Under the pieces are notes generated by a model. That model did not search any database. It was not told where the DNA came from and was given only the letters and a program-made list of their open reading frames with translations. Shown piece after piece: positions 22,570-32,108 of a stretch of DNA of 64,000 nucleotides. This DNA comes from Humibacter albus DSM 18994 (GTDB taxonomy: Bacteria > Actinomycetota > Actinomycetes > Actinomycetales > Microbacteriaceae), in NCBI RefSeq assembly GCF_000421825.1, contig NZ_ATXT01000018.1:1-64000 (forward strand). The letters are read 5' to 3'. Each line of letters starts with the position of its first letter. Positions within the stretch are counted from its first letter, which is position 1. The translations under genes and the position numbers were made by a program.

Positions 22570-23670
22570 CTACCGGCGCGTCGCGCGCGCACCGCCCGGC
22601 CCCAGGCCGGCGATGGCGTCGAGGAACACGGTCGTCTCCTGCTGCGTGCCGGCGCTCACCCGGAGGTGGTTCGGGATGCCCGGGTCACGCACCAGCACGC
22701 CCCGATCCTTGAGCGCGAGGAACGTCGCGTGCGAATCGTCGACGCCACCGAAGAGCACGAAGTTGCTGCCGCTGACGTGGACCGCGTAGCCGAGCTCCGT
22801 CAGCCGCTGCGAGATGCGATCCCGCTGCCGCACGATGTCGTGCACCGTTCCGAGCATCTGGTCGGCGTGCCGCAAGGCAGCGGTCGCCGCGGCCTGCGTG
22901 AGCACCGAGAGGTGGTAGGGCAGGCGTACGAGGCGCAAGGCGTCGGCGACGGCCGGGTCCGCGGCCAGGTACCCGAGGCGCACGCCCGCGAAGGCGAACG
23001 CCTTGCTCATCGTTCGCGAGACGATGAGGCGCTCGCGTCCGGCGAGCAGCGTGAGCGCACTCGGAGCATCGTCGGGCATGAACTCCGCGTAGGCCTCGTC
23101 GACGACGACGATGCCCTCGGTCGCGTCGTACACCGCTTCGACGACGTCGAGACCCAAGGGGGTGCCCGTCGGATTGTTCGGAGCGCACAAGATGACGACG
23201 TCCGGCTTCTTCGCGTTCGTCCAACCGGCGGCGTGCTCTGCCGTGAGGACGAATTCGGGACCGCGATCTGCGGCGATCCATCCGGTGCCCGTGCCGGAGG
23301 CGAGGAGCGGGTACATCGAATAGGTCGGAGCGAATCCCAGGGCGGTCCGTCCCGGACCGCCGAATGCCTGCAGGATCTGCTGGAGCACCTCGTTCGACCC
23401 GTTGGCGGCCCAGATGTTCGAGGCATCCAGACCGTGGCCCAGATAGCCGGCCAGGGCTGCCCGCAGACCGGCGAATTCTCGATCCGGGTACCTGTTCGCC
23501 TTGCGCAGTTCGACCTCGAGCGAGGCCATGACGTCGGCCACCACATCGTCGGGAATCGGATGCGTGTTCTCGTTGACATTCAGCGCGACAGGAACGGCGG
23601 CCACCGGCGCGCCGTAAGGTGTCCTGCCACGAAGGTCATCCCGGATGGGGAGATCGGAGAACGAAGTCAC
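22570..23670 (-). CDS. hisC: Histidinol-phosphate aminotransferase
   Basis: This PLP enzyme of fold type I makes histidinol phosphate. The 366-residue protein has [49 protein letters not shown] and the Schiff-base lysine in [17 protein letters not shown]. The start is GTG at 23670. TAGCAT stands six bases upstream with GGAGG inside the spacer, so it may be leaderless or have a very short leader. hisD, often its upstream neighbour, is absent. Confidence 0.97.
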   Translation of the reverse strand: MTSFSDLPIRDDLRGRTPYGAPVAAVPVALNVNENTHPIPDDVVADVMASLEVELRKANRYPDREFAGLRAALAGYLGHGLDASNIWAANGSNEVLQQILQAFGGPGRTALGFAPTYSMYPLLASGTGTGWIAADRGPEFVLTAEHAAGWTNAKKPDVVILCAPNNPTGTPLGLDVVEAVYDATEGIVVVDEAYAEFMPDDAPSALTLLAGRERLIVSRTMSKAFAFAGVRLGYLAADPAVADALRLVRLPYHLSVLTQAAATAALRHADQMLGTVHDIVRQRDRISQRLTELGYAVHVSGSNFVLFGGVDDSHATFLALKDRGVLVRDPGIPNHLRVSAGTQQETTVFLDAIAGLGPGGARATRR

Positions 23671-23676
23671 GCCTCC

Positions 23677-23682
23677 ATGCTA
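23677..23682 (-). promoter_or_regulatory. -10 box for the hisC-hisB-hisH-priA-sseB operon
   Basis: TAGCAT, GGAGGC, GTG start on the minus strand. This is the first gene of the operon. The GGAGG in the spacer would be only partly transcribed if initiation occurs the usual 6-7 bases after the box. Confidence 0.5.
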
Positions 23683-23719
23683 GGTGCGACGGAACGCCGT
23701 CTCCGACGCACCGGAACCG

Positions 23720-24091
23720 TCAGCGCGCGTCGTCGTACTGATGCGGTATCGCGAGCCGCTCCCCCGCGATGACCGTGCTGGAAGCCAGGCCGTTGAGGTC
23801 TTCGAGTGCCGTCACGACATCGCGCGGGTCGCTGTTCGGCGCGATTCGCTCCGCGACCGTCCACAACGAGTCTCCCGGCTGTACCGTGACGTGGTCGAAC
23901 GACGCCGATTGCGAACCGTCCGTTCCTGCTGCCGCCGTGCCGCCGACGACGAGCACGCCACCGCCGATCAGCAGCGGAAGCACGATCAATGCCGCCATGA
24001 CGGCCCTGCCGCGGCGCGTGAGGCGCGTGCGAACGCGGACGGTGCCACGGCTCGCGAACGCTGCCGGATGCTCCAGTGCGATGGTCGTCAT
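23720..24091 (-). CDS. LysM cell-envelope protein, SOS-linked (ChiZ/DivS-like position)
   Basis: The 123-residue protein has a basic cytoplasmic N-terminus, one membrane helix (about 32-54) and a periplasm-side LysM domain (about 66-116) with VTVQPGDSLWTVAERIAP and IAGERLAIP. It is divergent to lexA with a LexA-like box between them. M. tuberculosis Rv2719c (ChiZ) and C. glutamicum DivS occupy the same place and inhibit division during SOS. I infer a similar role; sequence identity to those proteins cannot be judged by eye. CAGGAGG precedes the ATG. Confidence 0.8.
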   Translation of the reverse strand: MTTIALEHPAAFASRGTVRVRTRLTRRGRAVMAALIVLPLLIGGGVLVVGGTAAAGTDGSQSASFDHVTVQPGDSLWTVAERIAPNSDPRDVVTALEDLNGLASSTVIAGERLAIPHQYDDAR

Positions 24092-24110
24092 GACCGCCTC
24101 CTGTCTTCTA

Positions 24111-24126
24111 TCGAACCCGTGTTCCG
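24111..24126. promoter_or_regulatory. LexA-binding site (SOS box)
   Basis: TCGAACCCGTGTTCCG matches 14 of 16 positions of the actinobacterial consensus TCGAAC-N4-GTTCGA. It lies 20 bases upstream of the LysM gene start, overlapping where that promoter must be, and upstream of the lexA promoter. It could control both genes. Confidence 0.8.
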
Positions 24127-24158
24127 AATCTATCTTCGATTTCCTCGATTTTCAACGG

Positions 24159-24164
24159 TATATT
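24159..24164 (+). promoter_or_regulatory. lexA -10 box candidate
   Basis: TATATT lies in the only AT-rich patch of this intergenic region, about 33 bases downstream of the LexA box and 175 bases before the lexA start. The -35 region is not a good match. The remaining leader up to lexA shows no other gene. Confidence 0.4.
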
Positions 24165-24339
24165 CGAAAACACACCGTGAGACGTTCTCAACACGCTCGA
24201 ACAAAGCCGCTGGTTCGGCTGCCTGAGCAGATAGAGTTTCGATCGTCACGAAGACAGCGCATCACGAACCACCGACATTCGTCCCCGAGGCCCTGCAGAC
24301 AGCGGCGCCGACATTCGAAATCGACGAGAGGACCGCACC

Positions 24340-25071
24340 TTGACCGACGCAGAAACGGCCGGAAGCGCGCGCACCGGCACCACACGGCGCAGCGCTGCGG
24401 ACAAGCCGCGCACTCGCCGTCGTAAGAACCTGAGCGACAAGCAGCGGGCCATTCTCGAGGTGATCCAGCGCTCCGTGAGCCAGCGCGGCTACCCGCCGAG
24501 TATGCGGGAGATCGGCGACGCCGTCGGCCTCGCGTCGCTCTCGAGCGTCGCGCACCAGCTGGGGCAACTGGAGCTGAGCGGATACCTGCGCCGCGACCCG
24601 AACAGGCCTCGCGCTCTCGAGGTGCTGATCGATCTCCCCGCCGCCACGGGCCGTTCGGAAGACGCGACCGACCTCGAGACCTCCATCCCGGTCGGCGACG
24701 CAACCATGGTGCCCCTCGTCGGCCGCATCGCCGCCGGAGTCCCCATCACCGCGGAGCAGCAGATCGAAGAGGTCTTCCCGCTCCCGCGCCAGCTCGTCGG
24801 CAACGGCGAGCTGTTCATGCTCAAGGTTCAGGGCGAGTCGATGATCGACGCCGCCATCTGCGACGGCGACTGGGTCGTCGTGCGACAGCAGAAAGACGCG
24901 GAGAACGGCGACATCGTGGCCGCGATGCTCGACGGCGAGGCGACGGTCAAGGTGTTCCGGCAGCGCGACGGTCACACCTGGCTGCTGCCTCGCAACTCCG
25001 CCTTCGAGCCGATCCTGGGAGACTTCGCGGAGCTCGTCGGAAAAGTGGTGGCGGTCCTCCGCACGGTCTGA
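24340..25071 (+). CDS. lexA: SOS repressor LexA, TTG start
   Basis: LexA represses DNA-damage genes and cleaves itself when RecA is activated. The 243-residue protein has an N-terminal winged helix (about 30-95, [24 protein letters not shown]) and a C-terminal S24 peptidase domain. The cleavage site is A132-G133 in RIAAGVPI; the catalytic dyad is S167 (GESMIDAAI) and K204 (ATVKVFR). The start is TTG with AGAGGA eight bases upstream. The N-terminal extension of about 28 basic residues is common in this group. Confidence 0.97.
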   Translation: MTDAETAGSARTGTTRRSAADKPRTRRRKNLSDKQRAILEVIQRSVSQRGYPPSMREIGDAVGLASLSSVAHQLGQLELSGYLRRDPNRPRALEVLIDLPAATGRSEDATDLETSIPVGDATMVPLVGRIAAGVPITAEQQIEEVFPLPRQLVGNGELFMLKVQGESMIDAAICDGDWVVVRQQKDAENGDIVAAMLDGEATVKVFRQRDGHTWLLPRNSAFEPILGDFAELVGKVVAVLRTV

Positions 25072-25084
25072 GCAATCCCGCTGA

Positions 25085-25179
25085 GGCGCCGGGATGTTGT
25101 TCGTGCGGGACATTCCCCCGCCGCTGACGCGGCTCCCGCCCGCCCGATGCCAGCCCGCACGAACAACATCCCCGGCGCC
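25085..25179. repeat. Long imperfect inverted repeat in the lexA-metE gap
   Basis: Arms at 25085-25109 and 25154-25179 pair over 25 bases with a single bulged G. They share GATGTTGTTCGTGCGGG and GGCGCCGG, with a 44-base loop. It starts 13 bases after the lexA stop, so it may act as the lexA terminator. Its long loop and near-perfect arms are more like a small mobile palindrome than a simple terminator. Confidence 0.75.
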
Positions 25180-25228
25180 CAGAGATCTCGCAGTTCCGCC
25201 GCGAGCACCGCGGTGGAGAAGCTTGGAA

Positions 25229-25280
25229 GTGCGGAAACGCCCTGCGCCGATCACCCGATCGGCGCAGGGCGTTTCCGCAC
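25229..25280. terminator. Perfect 24-bp hairpin, metE terminator
   Basis: GTGCGGAAACGCCCTGCGCC... at 25229-25252 pairs perfectly with 25257-25280, leaving a four-base loop ACCC. It begins eight bases beyond the metE stop on the minus strand. In this convergent arrangement it can stop transcription from both sides. Confidence 0.85.
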
Positions 25281-25288
25281 CTCTGGGG

Positions 25289-27622
25289 CTACGCGGTCTG
25301 CTTCTCGCGCACGGCGCGGGTCGCGTCGATGATGTTCTTCAAGGATGCGACCGTCTCGTCGTAGCCCCGGGTTTTCAGGCCGCAATCCGGGTTGATCCAC
25401 ACCTGCCGCTGCGGGATGCCCGCCAACGCCTTCTCGATCAGCTCGGTCACTTCTGCGGTCGACGGCACGCGCGGCGAATGGATGTCGTAGACGCCGGGCC
25501 CGATGCCGTGATCGAAGCCGCTCGCCTTGATGTCATCGACGACCTCCATGCGACTGCGGGCCGCCTCGATGCTGGTCACATCGGCGTCCAAGTTGCGGAT
25601 CGCATCGATCACGACGCCGAACTCGGAGTAGCAGAGGTGCGTGTGAATCTGCGTCGCATCGCCCACCCCGCTCGTCGCCAGCCGGAAAGAGCCGACGGAC
25701 CAGTCGAGGTAGCCGGGCTGGTCCTTCTTCTTCAGCGGGAGCAGTTCCCGCAGGGCGGGCTCATCGACCTGCACGATGCGGATTCCGGCACTCTCCAGGT
25801 CCGCGATCTCGTCGCGCAGGGCAAGCGCCACCTGACGGGCGGTCTCCCCCAGCGGCTGGTCGTCGCGCACGAATGACCACGCGAGGATCGTCACGGGCCC
25901 GGTCAGCATGCCCTTCACCGGCTTCTGCGTCAGCGACTGCGCAAACGTCGACCACTCCACGGTGATCGGGCGAGGACGCTCCACGTCTCCCCAGAGAATC
26001 GACGGACGCGTGCACCGACTGCCGTAGGACTGCACCCAGCCGTTCTGCGTCACTGCGAAACCGTCCAGATTCTCGGCGAAGTACTGCACCATGTCATTGC
26101 GCTCCGGCTCACCGTGCACGATGACGTCGATGCCGATCTCCTCCTGTAGGTCGACCACGCGCGTGATCTCCGCCTGCATCCGGCTCAGATACTCGGCCTC
26201 GTCGATGACACCCTTGGCGAACTGGGCACGGGAGCGTCGAATGTCGGCGGTCTGCGGAAACGAGCCGATGGTCGTCGTCGGCAGCGCGGGAAGGTGCAGT
26301 GCGGCATCCTGTGCGGACAGCCGATCGGCATAGTCGCCACGACGGAAGTCCGCGTCGGTCAGCGATGCCGTGCGCGCACGAACCGAGCCGTCCCGCACTC
26401 CCGGAGCACTGCGGCGATCGACGAGGGCTGCGGATGCCTGCCTCAGGTCGTCCTGAATCGTCTCGTGGCCGTCGTCCAAGCCGCGTGCCAGCGTGGCGAC
26501 TTGCGCGACCTTCTGGTCTGCGAAGGCGAGCCAGGACTTCAGGCGCACGTCCAGCTCCGGTTCATCCTCGACGTCGTGCGGAACATGGAGCAACGAGGTC
26601 GAGGTCGACGCCGCGACGTTCGGCGACAGCGCGAGCAGCGACTCGAGCCTGCCGAACGCCGCCTCCAGGTCACCGCGCCAGATGTTGTGCCCGTCGATGA
26701 CGCCACCGACCAGGGTCTTGCCGCGCAGTGCCGAGGCGACTTCGGCATCCTCGGTGTTCGGGATGCTCCCCCGCACCAGGTCGAGCCCGATCGCCTCCAC
26801 GGCAGTGCCTGCGAGCACCGGGAGCGCCTCGTCGAGACCGCCATACGGCGTTGCCACGAACAGCGCAGGACGCTCGCTCGCAGATCCCAAGACCCCATAC
26901 GCCTCGCGGGCCGCCTCGAGCACGGAGGCACGATCGTCATCCAGGCTCTCGCTGACCAGCGCCGGCTCGTCGAGCTGCACCCACTGCGCACCTTCCGCCT
27001 TCAGCCGCGCGAGGAGCTCGCCGTAGACGTCGAGCAGCTCCGGCAAGCGGGACAGCGGGCGGAAGCCCTCGGGCGCCTCACCCGTCGGCTTGCTCAGTGC
27101 CAGGAACGTGACAGGTCCGACGATGACCGGCCGCGTGAGATATCCGTCGGCCTTCGCCTCCGCGAATTCGCGCACGAGGCGGTCCGAGGCGAGCCGGAAC
27201 GACGTCTCCGGCCCGATCTCAGGGACCAGGTAGTGATAGTTCGAGTCGAACCACTTGGTCATCTCCAGGGGCGCGTCCTCGCCGGCCCCGCGCGCGATCG
27301 TGAAGTAGCCGGCGAGGTCGACGCCGCCGTCGGCATCCTGCAGCGACGCGAAACGGGCGGGGACGGCGCCAAGCGTGACCGCGGCATCCAGAACCTGGTC
27401 GTAGTAGCTGAACGACTCGGGGATCGACGAGTCGGCCGCGCCGAGGCCGAGCTCGGTGAGACGCTCGCGGGTCGTGCGACGCAGCTCGGCGGCGGTCGCC
27501 TCGAGCTCGTCCGCCGTCGTGGAGCCGGTCCAGAAGGCCTCGACGGCCTTCTTGAGCTCGCGTCGACGGCCGATGCGCGGGTAGCCGACGATGGTGCCGG
27601 TGGGGAACGCGGGAGAGGTCAT
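25289..27622 (-). CDS. metE: Cobalamin-independent methionine synthase
   Basis: This enzyme transfers methyl from 5-methyltetrahydrofolate (polyglutamate) to homocysteine. The 777-residue protein has the two MetE barrels. The C-terminal half has the zinc ligands in [10 protein letters not shown] and [11 protein letters not shown] and the conserved [26 protein letters not shown] precedes the ATG. It is co-directional with metF, 50 bases downstream of it, so the pair makes and uses methyl-folate. No riboswitch is visible in the 50-base gap. Confidence 0.97.
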   Translation of the reverse strand: MTSPAFPTGTIVGYPRIGRRRELKKAVEAFWTGSTTADELEATAAELRRTTRERLTELGLGAADSSIPESFSYYDQVLDAAVTLGAVPARFASLQDADGGVDLAGYFTIARGAGEDAPLEMTKWFDSNYHYLVPEIGPETSFRLASDRLVREFAEAKADGYLTRPVIVGPVTFLALSKPTGEAPEGFRPLSRLPELLDVYGELLARLKAEGAQWVQLDEPALVSESLDDDRASVLEAAREAYGVLGSASERPALFVATPYGGLDEALPVLAGTAVEAIGLDLVRGSIPNTEDAEVASALRGKTLVGGVIDGHNIWRGDLEAAFGRLESLLALSPNVAASTSTSLLHVPHDVEDEPELDVRLKSWLAFADQKVAQVATLARGLDDGHETIQDDLRQASAALVDRRSAPGVRDGSVRARTASLTDADFRRGDYADRLSAQDAALHLPALPTTTIGSFPQTADIRRSRAQFAKGVIDEAEYLSRMQAEITRVVDLQEEIGIDVIVHGEPERNDMVQYFAENLDGFAVTQNGWVQSYGSRCTRPSILWGDVERPRPITVEWSTFAQSLTQKPVKGMLTGPVTILAWSFVRDDQPLGETARQVALALRDEIADLESAGIRIVQVDEPALRELLPLKKKDQPGYLDWSVGSFRLATSGVGDATQIHTHLCYSEFGVVIDAIRNLDADVTSIEAARSRMEVVDDIKASGFDHGIGPGVYDIHSPRVPSTAEVTELIEKALAGIPQRQVWINPDCGLKTRGYDETVASLKNIIDATRAVREKQTA

Positions 27623-27672
27623 GAGATTCCTTCTGGTTCGTGAGGTGACAGTCTGTGGTGGCGATCGAAGAT

Positions 27673-28638
27673 CTAGCTGGTCGGGACGGCGTCGATGAGT
27701 CCGCAGCGCTCGAGCACGGCGAGCGCAGTGTGCGGTTGATTGAACGTGTAGAGATGGATTCCCGGTGCACCGCCGGCGACGAGGCGCTCGGCGAACCGAG
27801 CGGCGTGGTCGATACCGATCTCGCGCCGGCCCTCGTCGGTCGGCTCGACCTCGAGCCGGATGCCCAGGCCGCTCGGCAGGTCTTCACCGCTGAGCTCGAG
27901 CATGCGCTTGAGCCGCGCCGGGCTGGTCACTGGCATGATGCCGGGCAGGATCGGGAAGAGCACGCCGGCATCCCGCACCCGCTGAGCGAACGCGAAGTAG
28001 TCCTCGGCATGGAAGAACAACTGGGTGATGGCGAGGTTGGCGCCGGCCGCCTGCTTCGCCAGGAGCGTGTCGACGTCCTGCTCCAAGGAGTGCGAACGCG
28101 GATGTCCGTTCGGGAACGCCGCGACGGCGATCGTCACGCGCTCCCGCCTGCCCACCGCACTCGCGTGCGGGAGGCCCGGCACCGGAATCTCCCGGTACGG
28201 CGCACGTTCCGCCTGGATGCGGTGGATGAGCTGCACCAGCTCGGCGGAGCTGCGCAGGTCGCCGAGCGCGGCGTCCGAAGCGGAGCCCTCAGGCGGATCG
28301 CCTCGCACCGCCAGGAACTGTCGCACGCCTGCATCGAGAAACTCCCGGATCATCTGCGCGGCCTGCTCGTGCGACGAGCCGACACAGGTGAGGTGCGCCA
28401 TCACCGGCACCTCGGTGTTTCGCACGATGTTCGTCACGACGTCGAGTGACGACGCGTGCGAAGAGCCGCCCGCGCCGTAGGTGACCGAGATGAACTCGGG
28501 TCGGACCGACGCCAAAAGGCGGATCGTCTCCGGCAGGGAACGGGCCGCCGCCTCGTTCCGGGGCGGGTAGACCTCGAACGAGAAGGGTGTTCCGGCCGGG
28601 CACGGCGCGATGCCGTCGATGCTCGGCGATGCGCTCAC
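27673..28638 (-). CDS. metF: 5,10-Methylenetetrahydrofolate reductase
   Basis: This FAD enzyme makes 5-methyltetrahydrofolate for MetE. From GTG at 28638 the protein has 321 residues, close to the family norm, and shows [13 protein letters not shown] near the N-terminus, [30 protein letters not shown] and a C-terminal [14 protein letters not shown] lies five bases before this GTG. An in-frame ATG at 28767 would add 43 residues without family similarity and runs through a structured leader, so I reject it. Confidence 0.93.
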   Translation of the reverse strand: MSASPSIDGIAPCPAGTPFSFEVYPPRNEAAARSLPETIRLLASVRPEFISVTYGAGGSSHASSLDVVTNIVRNTEVPVMAHLTCVGSSHEQAAQMIREFLDAGVRQFLAVRGDPPEGSASDAALGDLRSSAELVQLIHRIQAERAPYREIPVPGLPHASAVGRRERVTIAVAAFPNGHPRSHSLEQDVDTLLAKQAAGANLAITQLFFHAEDYFAFAQRVRDAGVLFPILPGIMPVTSPARLKRMLELSGEDLPSGLGIRLEVEPTDEGRREIGIDHAARFAERLVAGGAPGIHLYTFNQPHTALAVLERCGLIDAVPTS

Positions 28639-28648
28639 GTCGGCTCCC

Positions 28649-28777
28649 TCATCGGGCGGCGCGAACGCGAAGACAGCCGGTGCCTCGCACGTCCTCACCG
28701 CAGCGGTGGCAGATCGCACTTCTCGTACGATCTGTGGGCGGGTGCCGGGCTCGGCTGTCGCTCCCATCGGGGGCCAT
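28649..28777 (-). CDS. Possible metF leader ORF (42 codons, three cysteines)
   Basis: An ATG at 28777 with GAGGGG five bases upstream opens a 42-codon frame that ends TGA eleven bases before the metF GTG. The peptide starts MAPDGSDSRARHP and contains ICHRCGEDVRGTGCL near residues 22-36. It resembles no known protein. Short leader ORFs with Cys codons regulate sulfur genes in some actinobacteria; that this one does so is inference only. It could equally be fortuitous. Confidence 0.35.
   Translation of the reverse strand: MAPDGSDSRARHPPTDRTRSAICHRCGEDVRGTGCLRVRAAR
28672..28759 (-). promoter_or_regulatory. Structured metF leader, candidate three-way junction
   Basis: On the minus-strand RNA, GACAGCCG (28752-28759) pairs with CGGCTGTC (28672-28679), eight pairs. 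Enclosed are a hairpin CAGATCG/CGATCTG (28728-28734 with 28710-28716) and a hairpin CACCG-CTG-CGGTG (28696-28708). I do not recognise a SAM, SAH or cobalamin riboswitch. A possible -10 box TAATCT lies at 28805-28810. Confidence 0.4.
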
Positions 28778-28844
28778 CACAGCCCCTCGACGAATAACGC
28801 GTTCAGATTAGCAATCGAGATGCACTGCGGATGCCACGTGTTAC

Positions 28845-28861
28845 GTCGCGCTACGCGCGAC
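28845..28861 (-). terminator. Hairpin downstream of hflX
   Basis: GTCGCGC-TAC-GCGCGAC is a perfect seven-pair stem that begins 10 bases after the hflX stop. There is no T-tract. It separates hflX from the metF leader. Confidence 0.5.
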
Positions 28862-28871
28862 CGCGCTCGAG

Positions 28872-30497
28872 TCAGACCACCGCAGGCGCCGAGACGAACG
28901 GCTCGAAAACCGGCACGAACTCGGGTGCGATCTTCGCGGTGATCCGCGTACCGTCTTCCTCGTACGAGGTGTGCACGACTCGACCGCGTTCGTGCAGTGC
29001 CGACACCAGGTCGCCGCGGTCATACGGGAGCAGCAGGTCGAGTTCGACCGAGCGGTCCGGCAGCAGGCGCGCGATGGCCGCGAGCACCTCGTCGATCCCC
29101 TCTCCGGTGCGCGCGGAGGCGAAGACGGCGTTGGGCTCCATTCCACGAAGCTCGAGTCGGCGTGCGTCGTCGATCAGGTCGGACTTGTTGAACACCACGA
29201 GTTCGGGGAGTTCCCGCGCGCCCACTTCCCCGATCACGTCGCGCACCGTGGAAAGCTGTGCAGCGGGATCCGGATGCGAGGCGTCCACGACGTGCACGAT
29301 GACGTCGGAATCGGCGACCTCCTCGAGCGTCGACCGGAACGCCTCGACGAGCTGGTGGGGAAGGTTGCGCACGAAGCCGACCGTGTCGGTCAGGGTATAG
29401 AGACGGCCGTCGGCAGTGATGGAGCGCCGCACCGTGGCATCCAGCGTCGCGAACAGTGCGTTCTCCACGAGCACGCCGGCCTTCGTGATGCGGTTCAGCA
29501 GGCTCGACTTGCCGGCGTTCGTGTAGCCGGCGATCGCCACGGACGGCACGCTGTTCCGACGCCGGTTCGCGCGCTTCGCCTCACGCGCGGGCTTCATGTC
29601 CTTGATCTGCCTGCGCAGCTTCGCCATGCGCGTGTGGATGCGCCGACGGTCGAGCTCGATCTTCGTCTCGCCGGGGCCGCGGCTTCCCATGCCCGCGCCC
29701 CCGCTGCCGACCTGGCCTCCGGCCTGACGGCTCATCGACTCGCCCCAGCCGCGCAGTCGCGGCAAGAGGTACTCGAGCTGCGCGAGCTCGACCTGCGCCT
29801 TGCCCTCGCGGCTCTTCGCGTGCTGGCTGAAGATGTCGAGGATGACCGCGGTGCGGTCGATCACCTTCACCTTGACGATGTCCTCCAGCGCACGCCGCTG
29901 GCTGGGAGCCAGCTCGGTGTCGGCCACGACGGTGTCTGCGCCGAGAGCGGCGACCACGTCGTGCAGTTCCTGCGCTTTGCCGCTGCCCAGGTAGGTGCCC
30001 GGATCCGGATGCGGGCGACGCTGCAGCAGGCCGTCGAGCACGACCGCCCCCGCTGTCTCGGCGAGGGCTGCGAGTTCGCGCAGCGAGTTCTCGGCATCCG
30101 TCAGCGTTCCGCCCGAGTACACGCCGATCAGCACGACGTTCTCCAGCCGCAGCTGCCGGTACTCGACCTCGGTGACGTCTTCGAGCTCGGTCGACAGCCC
30201 CGAGACGCGACGCAGTGCGGCGCGCTCCTCGCGGTCGAACTGCTCGCCGTCGGCGCTCTGGCCGTCAACCTGGGCGCGCTGCAGAGCCTGGGCCCCCTGT
30301 CCGAAGATCCTGGTACGGGCGGATGCCTGTTCCGCGCGCGCGAGGACCCTCGCCACAACGTCGTCCGTCTCCCCGTTCGTCGCCGAACGGTCCGTCATCG
30401 TGTCATCTGCCATCGTCTCGTCCGGCGTCGTGTCATCGATCATTCCGCGTACCGGATCATCCCGGCGCTCGTCCCGTTCACCATGGGTCTGCGTCAT
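28872..30497 (-). CDS. hflX: Ribosome-associated GTPase HflX
   Basis: HflX splits or rescues stalled ribosomes after stress, and in mycobacteria affects macrolide tolerance. The 541-residue protein has the HflX N-terminal domain (GVYSGGTLTDAENSLRELAAL, and DPGTYLGSGKAQEL), a helical linker (GRGPGE-like GSRGPGETKIELDRRRI), and the GTPase domain with G1 GYTNAGKSSLLN, G3 DTVGFVRNLP and G4 FNKSD. GGAGG stands five bases before the ATG at 30497. The first 90 residues are acidic and low-complexity. Confidence 0.95.
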   Translation of the reverse strand: MTQTHGERDERRDDPVRGMIDDTTPDETMADDTMTDRSATNGETDDVVARVLARAEQASARTRIFGQGAQALQRAQVDGQSADGEQFDREERAALRRVSGLSTELEDVTEVEYRQLRLENVVLIGVYSGGTLTDAENSLRELAALAETAGAVVLDGLLQRRPHPDPGTYLGSGKAQELHDVVAALGADTVVADTELAPSQRRALEDIVKVKVIDRTAVILDIFSQHAKSREGKAQVELAQLEYLLPRLRGWGESMSRQAGGQVGSGGAGMGSRGPGETKIELDRRRIHTRMAKLRRQIKDMKPAREAKRANRRRNSVPSVAIAGYTNAGKSSLLNRITKAGVLVENALFATLDATVRRSITADGRLYTLTDTVGFVRNLPHQLVEAFRSTLEEVADSDVIVHVVDASHPDPAAQLSTVRDVIGEVGARELPELVVFNKSDLIDDARRLELRGMEPNAVFASARTGEGIDEVLAAIARLLPDRSVELDLLLPYDRGDLVSALHERGRVVHTSYEEDGTRITAKIAPEFVPVFEPFVSAPAVV

Positions 30498-30548
30498 CGT
30501 GTCCTCCACCCTAGGCGCTCTCGTCCCTTCCGTACCTGTGCTCTCCGG

Positions 30549-30554
30549 TAGCGT
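30549..30554 (+). promoter_or_regulatory. -10 box of a probable leaderless promoter for the RsmC-like gene
   Basis: TAGCGT, then CCTGGT, then ATG. The six-base gap has no ribosome binding site. Confidence 0.5.
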
Positions 30555-30560
30555 CCTGGT

Positions 30561-31199
30561 ATGGCCACCGGAGAGCACTACTTCACTTCCCGTCCGGGCA
30601 GCGAAGCGAAGCTGCACGCACTCTCCGTCCGCCTCGCCGGTCGCGACCTCGAACTGACGACGGCCGCCGGAATCTTCAGTCCTGATCACGTGGACATCGG
30701 AACGGCCGTGCTCCTCGACGATGCACCGCAGGTGCCCGCCACCGGTGACCTCCTCGATCTCGGCTGCGGCTGGGGTCCGATCGCGCTCACGCTCGCGCTT
30801 CACGCACCCGACGCGACAGTATGGGCGGTCGACGTGAACGAGCGCGCGCTCGACGTGGTGCGGCGCAACGCGGCATCCCTCGGCCTGAGAAACATCAACG
30901 CGGTTCTACCCGGCGATGTTCCCGAGTCGGTGGCGTTCCGCGCGATCTGGTCGAATCCGCCGATCCGCATCGGGAAGGCGCAGCTGCACGACCTGCTGAA
31001 CCGCTGGCTTCCGCGACTCGACGTCGGTGCGGATGCCTGGCTCGTCGTGCAGCGCAATCTCGGCTCGGACTCGCTCCAACGGTGGCTCGCGGCGGAACTG
31101 GCTGACGACTTCGAGGTGACCCGCGCGTGGTCCAGTAAGGGGTTTCGCGTGCTGAACGTGCACCGCGGCGGTGCCGCGGCCGCGCGCGACGACGCGTGA
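30561..31199 (+). CDS. RsmC/RlmG-like class I SAM methyltransferase
   Basis: The 212-residue protein has the small-domain methyltransferase fold: YFTSRPGS at the N-terminus, motif I LLDLGCGWGPIALTLA (about 62-77), acidic VDVNERA, and the substrate motif SNPPIRIGK (about 133-141). The NPP motif and GIFSPDHVDIGTAVLL segment are typical of rRNA guanine-N2 methyltransferases such as RsmC. The single-domain form is common in actinobacteria; the target base is inferred. It is divergent from hflX. Confidence 0.85.
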   Translation: MATGEHYFTSRPGSEAKLHALSVRLAGRDLELTTAAGIFSPDHVDIGTAVLLDDAPQVPATGDLLDLGCGWGPIALTLALHAPDATVWAVDVNERALDVVRRNAASLGLRNINAVLPGDVPESVAFRAIWSNPPIRIGKAQLHDLLNRWLPRLDVGADAWLVVQRNLGSDSLQRWLAAELADDFEVTRAWSSKGFRVLNVHRGGAAAARDDA

Positions 31200-31229
31200 G
31201 CGAGAGCGGTCTGCGGGAGCGTTCGCGCG

Positions 31230-32108
31230 TCAGCCGATCGTGACCTCGCCGTCGAAGACGAGTTCGGCGGGCCCGGAGAGGGCGACGTGCTCGCCGTCCT
31301 CGGCCGCGAACATCCGCACGCCCAGCGTGCCGCCCGGGGTGCGCACCTTCCAGTTGTCGGGTGCGCCGGAGCCGGCCCAGAAGCGGGTGGCGAGCGCCGC
31401 AGCCGCCGTTCCCGTGCCGCACGCCAGTGTCTCTCCGCTGCCGCGCTCGTGCACGCGCATGCGAATGCGGCCGATGCCGTCGGCCACGAGCGGCTCGAAC
31501 GGAACCACGAACTCCACGTTCGCGCCGTCGGGCAGCTCCGGGTCAAGAATCGGTGTCGGCCCGAGGTCGAGGCGGTCCAGTTCGTCGTCGTCCGGCAGTG
31601 CGACGACGACGTGCGGGTTGCCGACGTCGATTCCGAGACCCGGCCGCGCCACTTTCAGGCCTTTGGCCCGCACCAGCGGATCGTCGTCGGTCAGTCGCCA
31701 GCGACCAAGATCCACCTGGAATCCGGTCCCGCTCTGCTGGACGTCGCGCACACCGGCGCGCGTGCCGACGGGCAGCGTCTGTCCCGCCGGAATGTCTGCA
31801 AGGCCCCCATCGAGCAGATAGCGTGCGAACACCCGGATGCCGTTGCCGCACATCTCCGCGGGCGTCCCGTCGGCGTTGTGGTAGTCCATGAACCATTCGG
31901 CCGTGGGGTCCTCCGACAGCACCGATGATCCCTCGGGAATCGCCGAGGACCGAACGGCGCGAATGACACCGTCGGCGCCGACACCGAAATGCCGGTCGCA
32001 GATCAGGGCGATCTGTGCCGGGGTGAGGTCGATGGCGCCCTCCGGATCGGAGAACAGCACGAAGTCGTTGCCCGTGCCGTGGCCCTTGCTGAAGGAGAGT
32101 GTGGTCAC
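31230..32108 (-). CDS. dapF: Diaminopimelate epimerase
   Basis: This cofactor-independent racemase converts LL- to meso-diaminopimelate for lysine and peptidoglycan. The 292-residue protein begins [14 protein letters not shown] and has its two catalytic cysteines in the family motifs [14 protein letters not shown] and [13 protein letters not shown]. The GTG start directly abuts the miaA stop (TAG-GTG), so the two are translated in tandem. Confidence 0.97.
   Translation of the reverse strand: MTTLSFSKGHGTGNDFVLFSDPEGAIDLTPAQIALICDRHFGVGADGVIRAVRSSAIPEGSSVLSEDPTAEWFMDYHNADGTPAEMCGNGIRVFARYLLDGGLADIPAGQTLPVGTRAGVRDVQQSGTGFQVDLGRWRLTDDDPLVRAKGLKVARPGLGIDVGNPHVVVALPDDDELDRLDLGPTPILDPELPDGANVEFVVPFEPLVADGIGRIRMRVHERGSGETLACGTGTAAAALATRFWAGSGAPDNWKVRTPGGTLGVRMFAAEDGEHVALSGPAELVFDGEVTIG

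Noticed and set aside
22567-22572. TAGGCT seven bases before hisB as a promoter
   Set aside because: It includes the hisC stop codon, and hisB has a good GGAAGG ribosome binding site; a coincidence is likely.
27623-27672. A cobalamin or SAM riboswitch before metE
   Set aside because: Only 50 bases separate metF and metE and no riboswitch core is present.
28639-28767. Extension of metF to an in-frame ATG giving 364 residues
   Set aside because: The added segment is not MTHFR-like, its ribosome binding site is poorly spaced, and GTG at 28638 has a good one.
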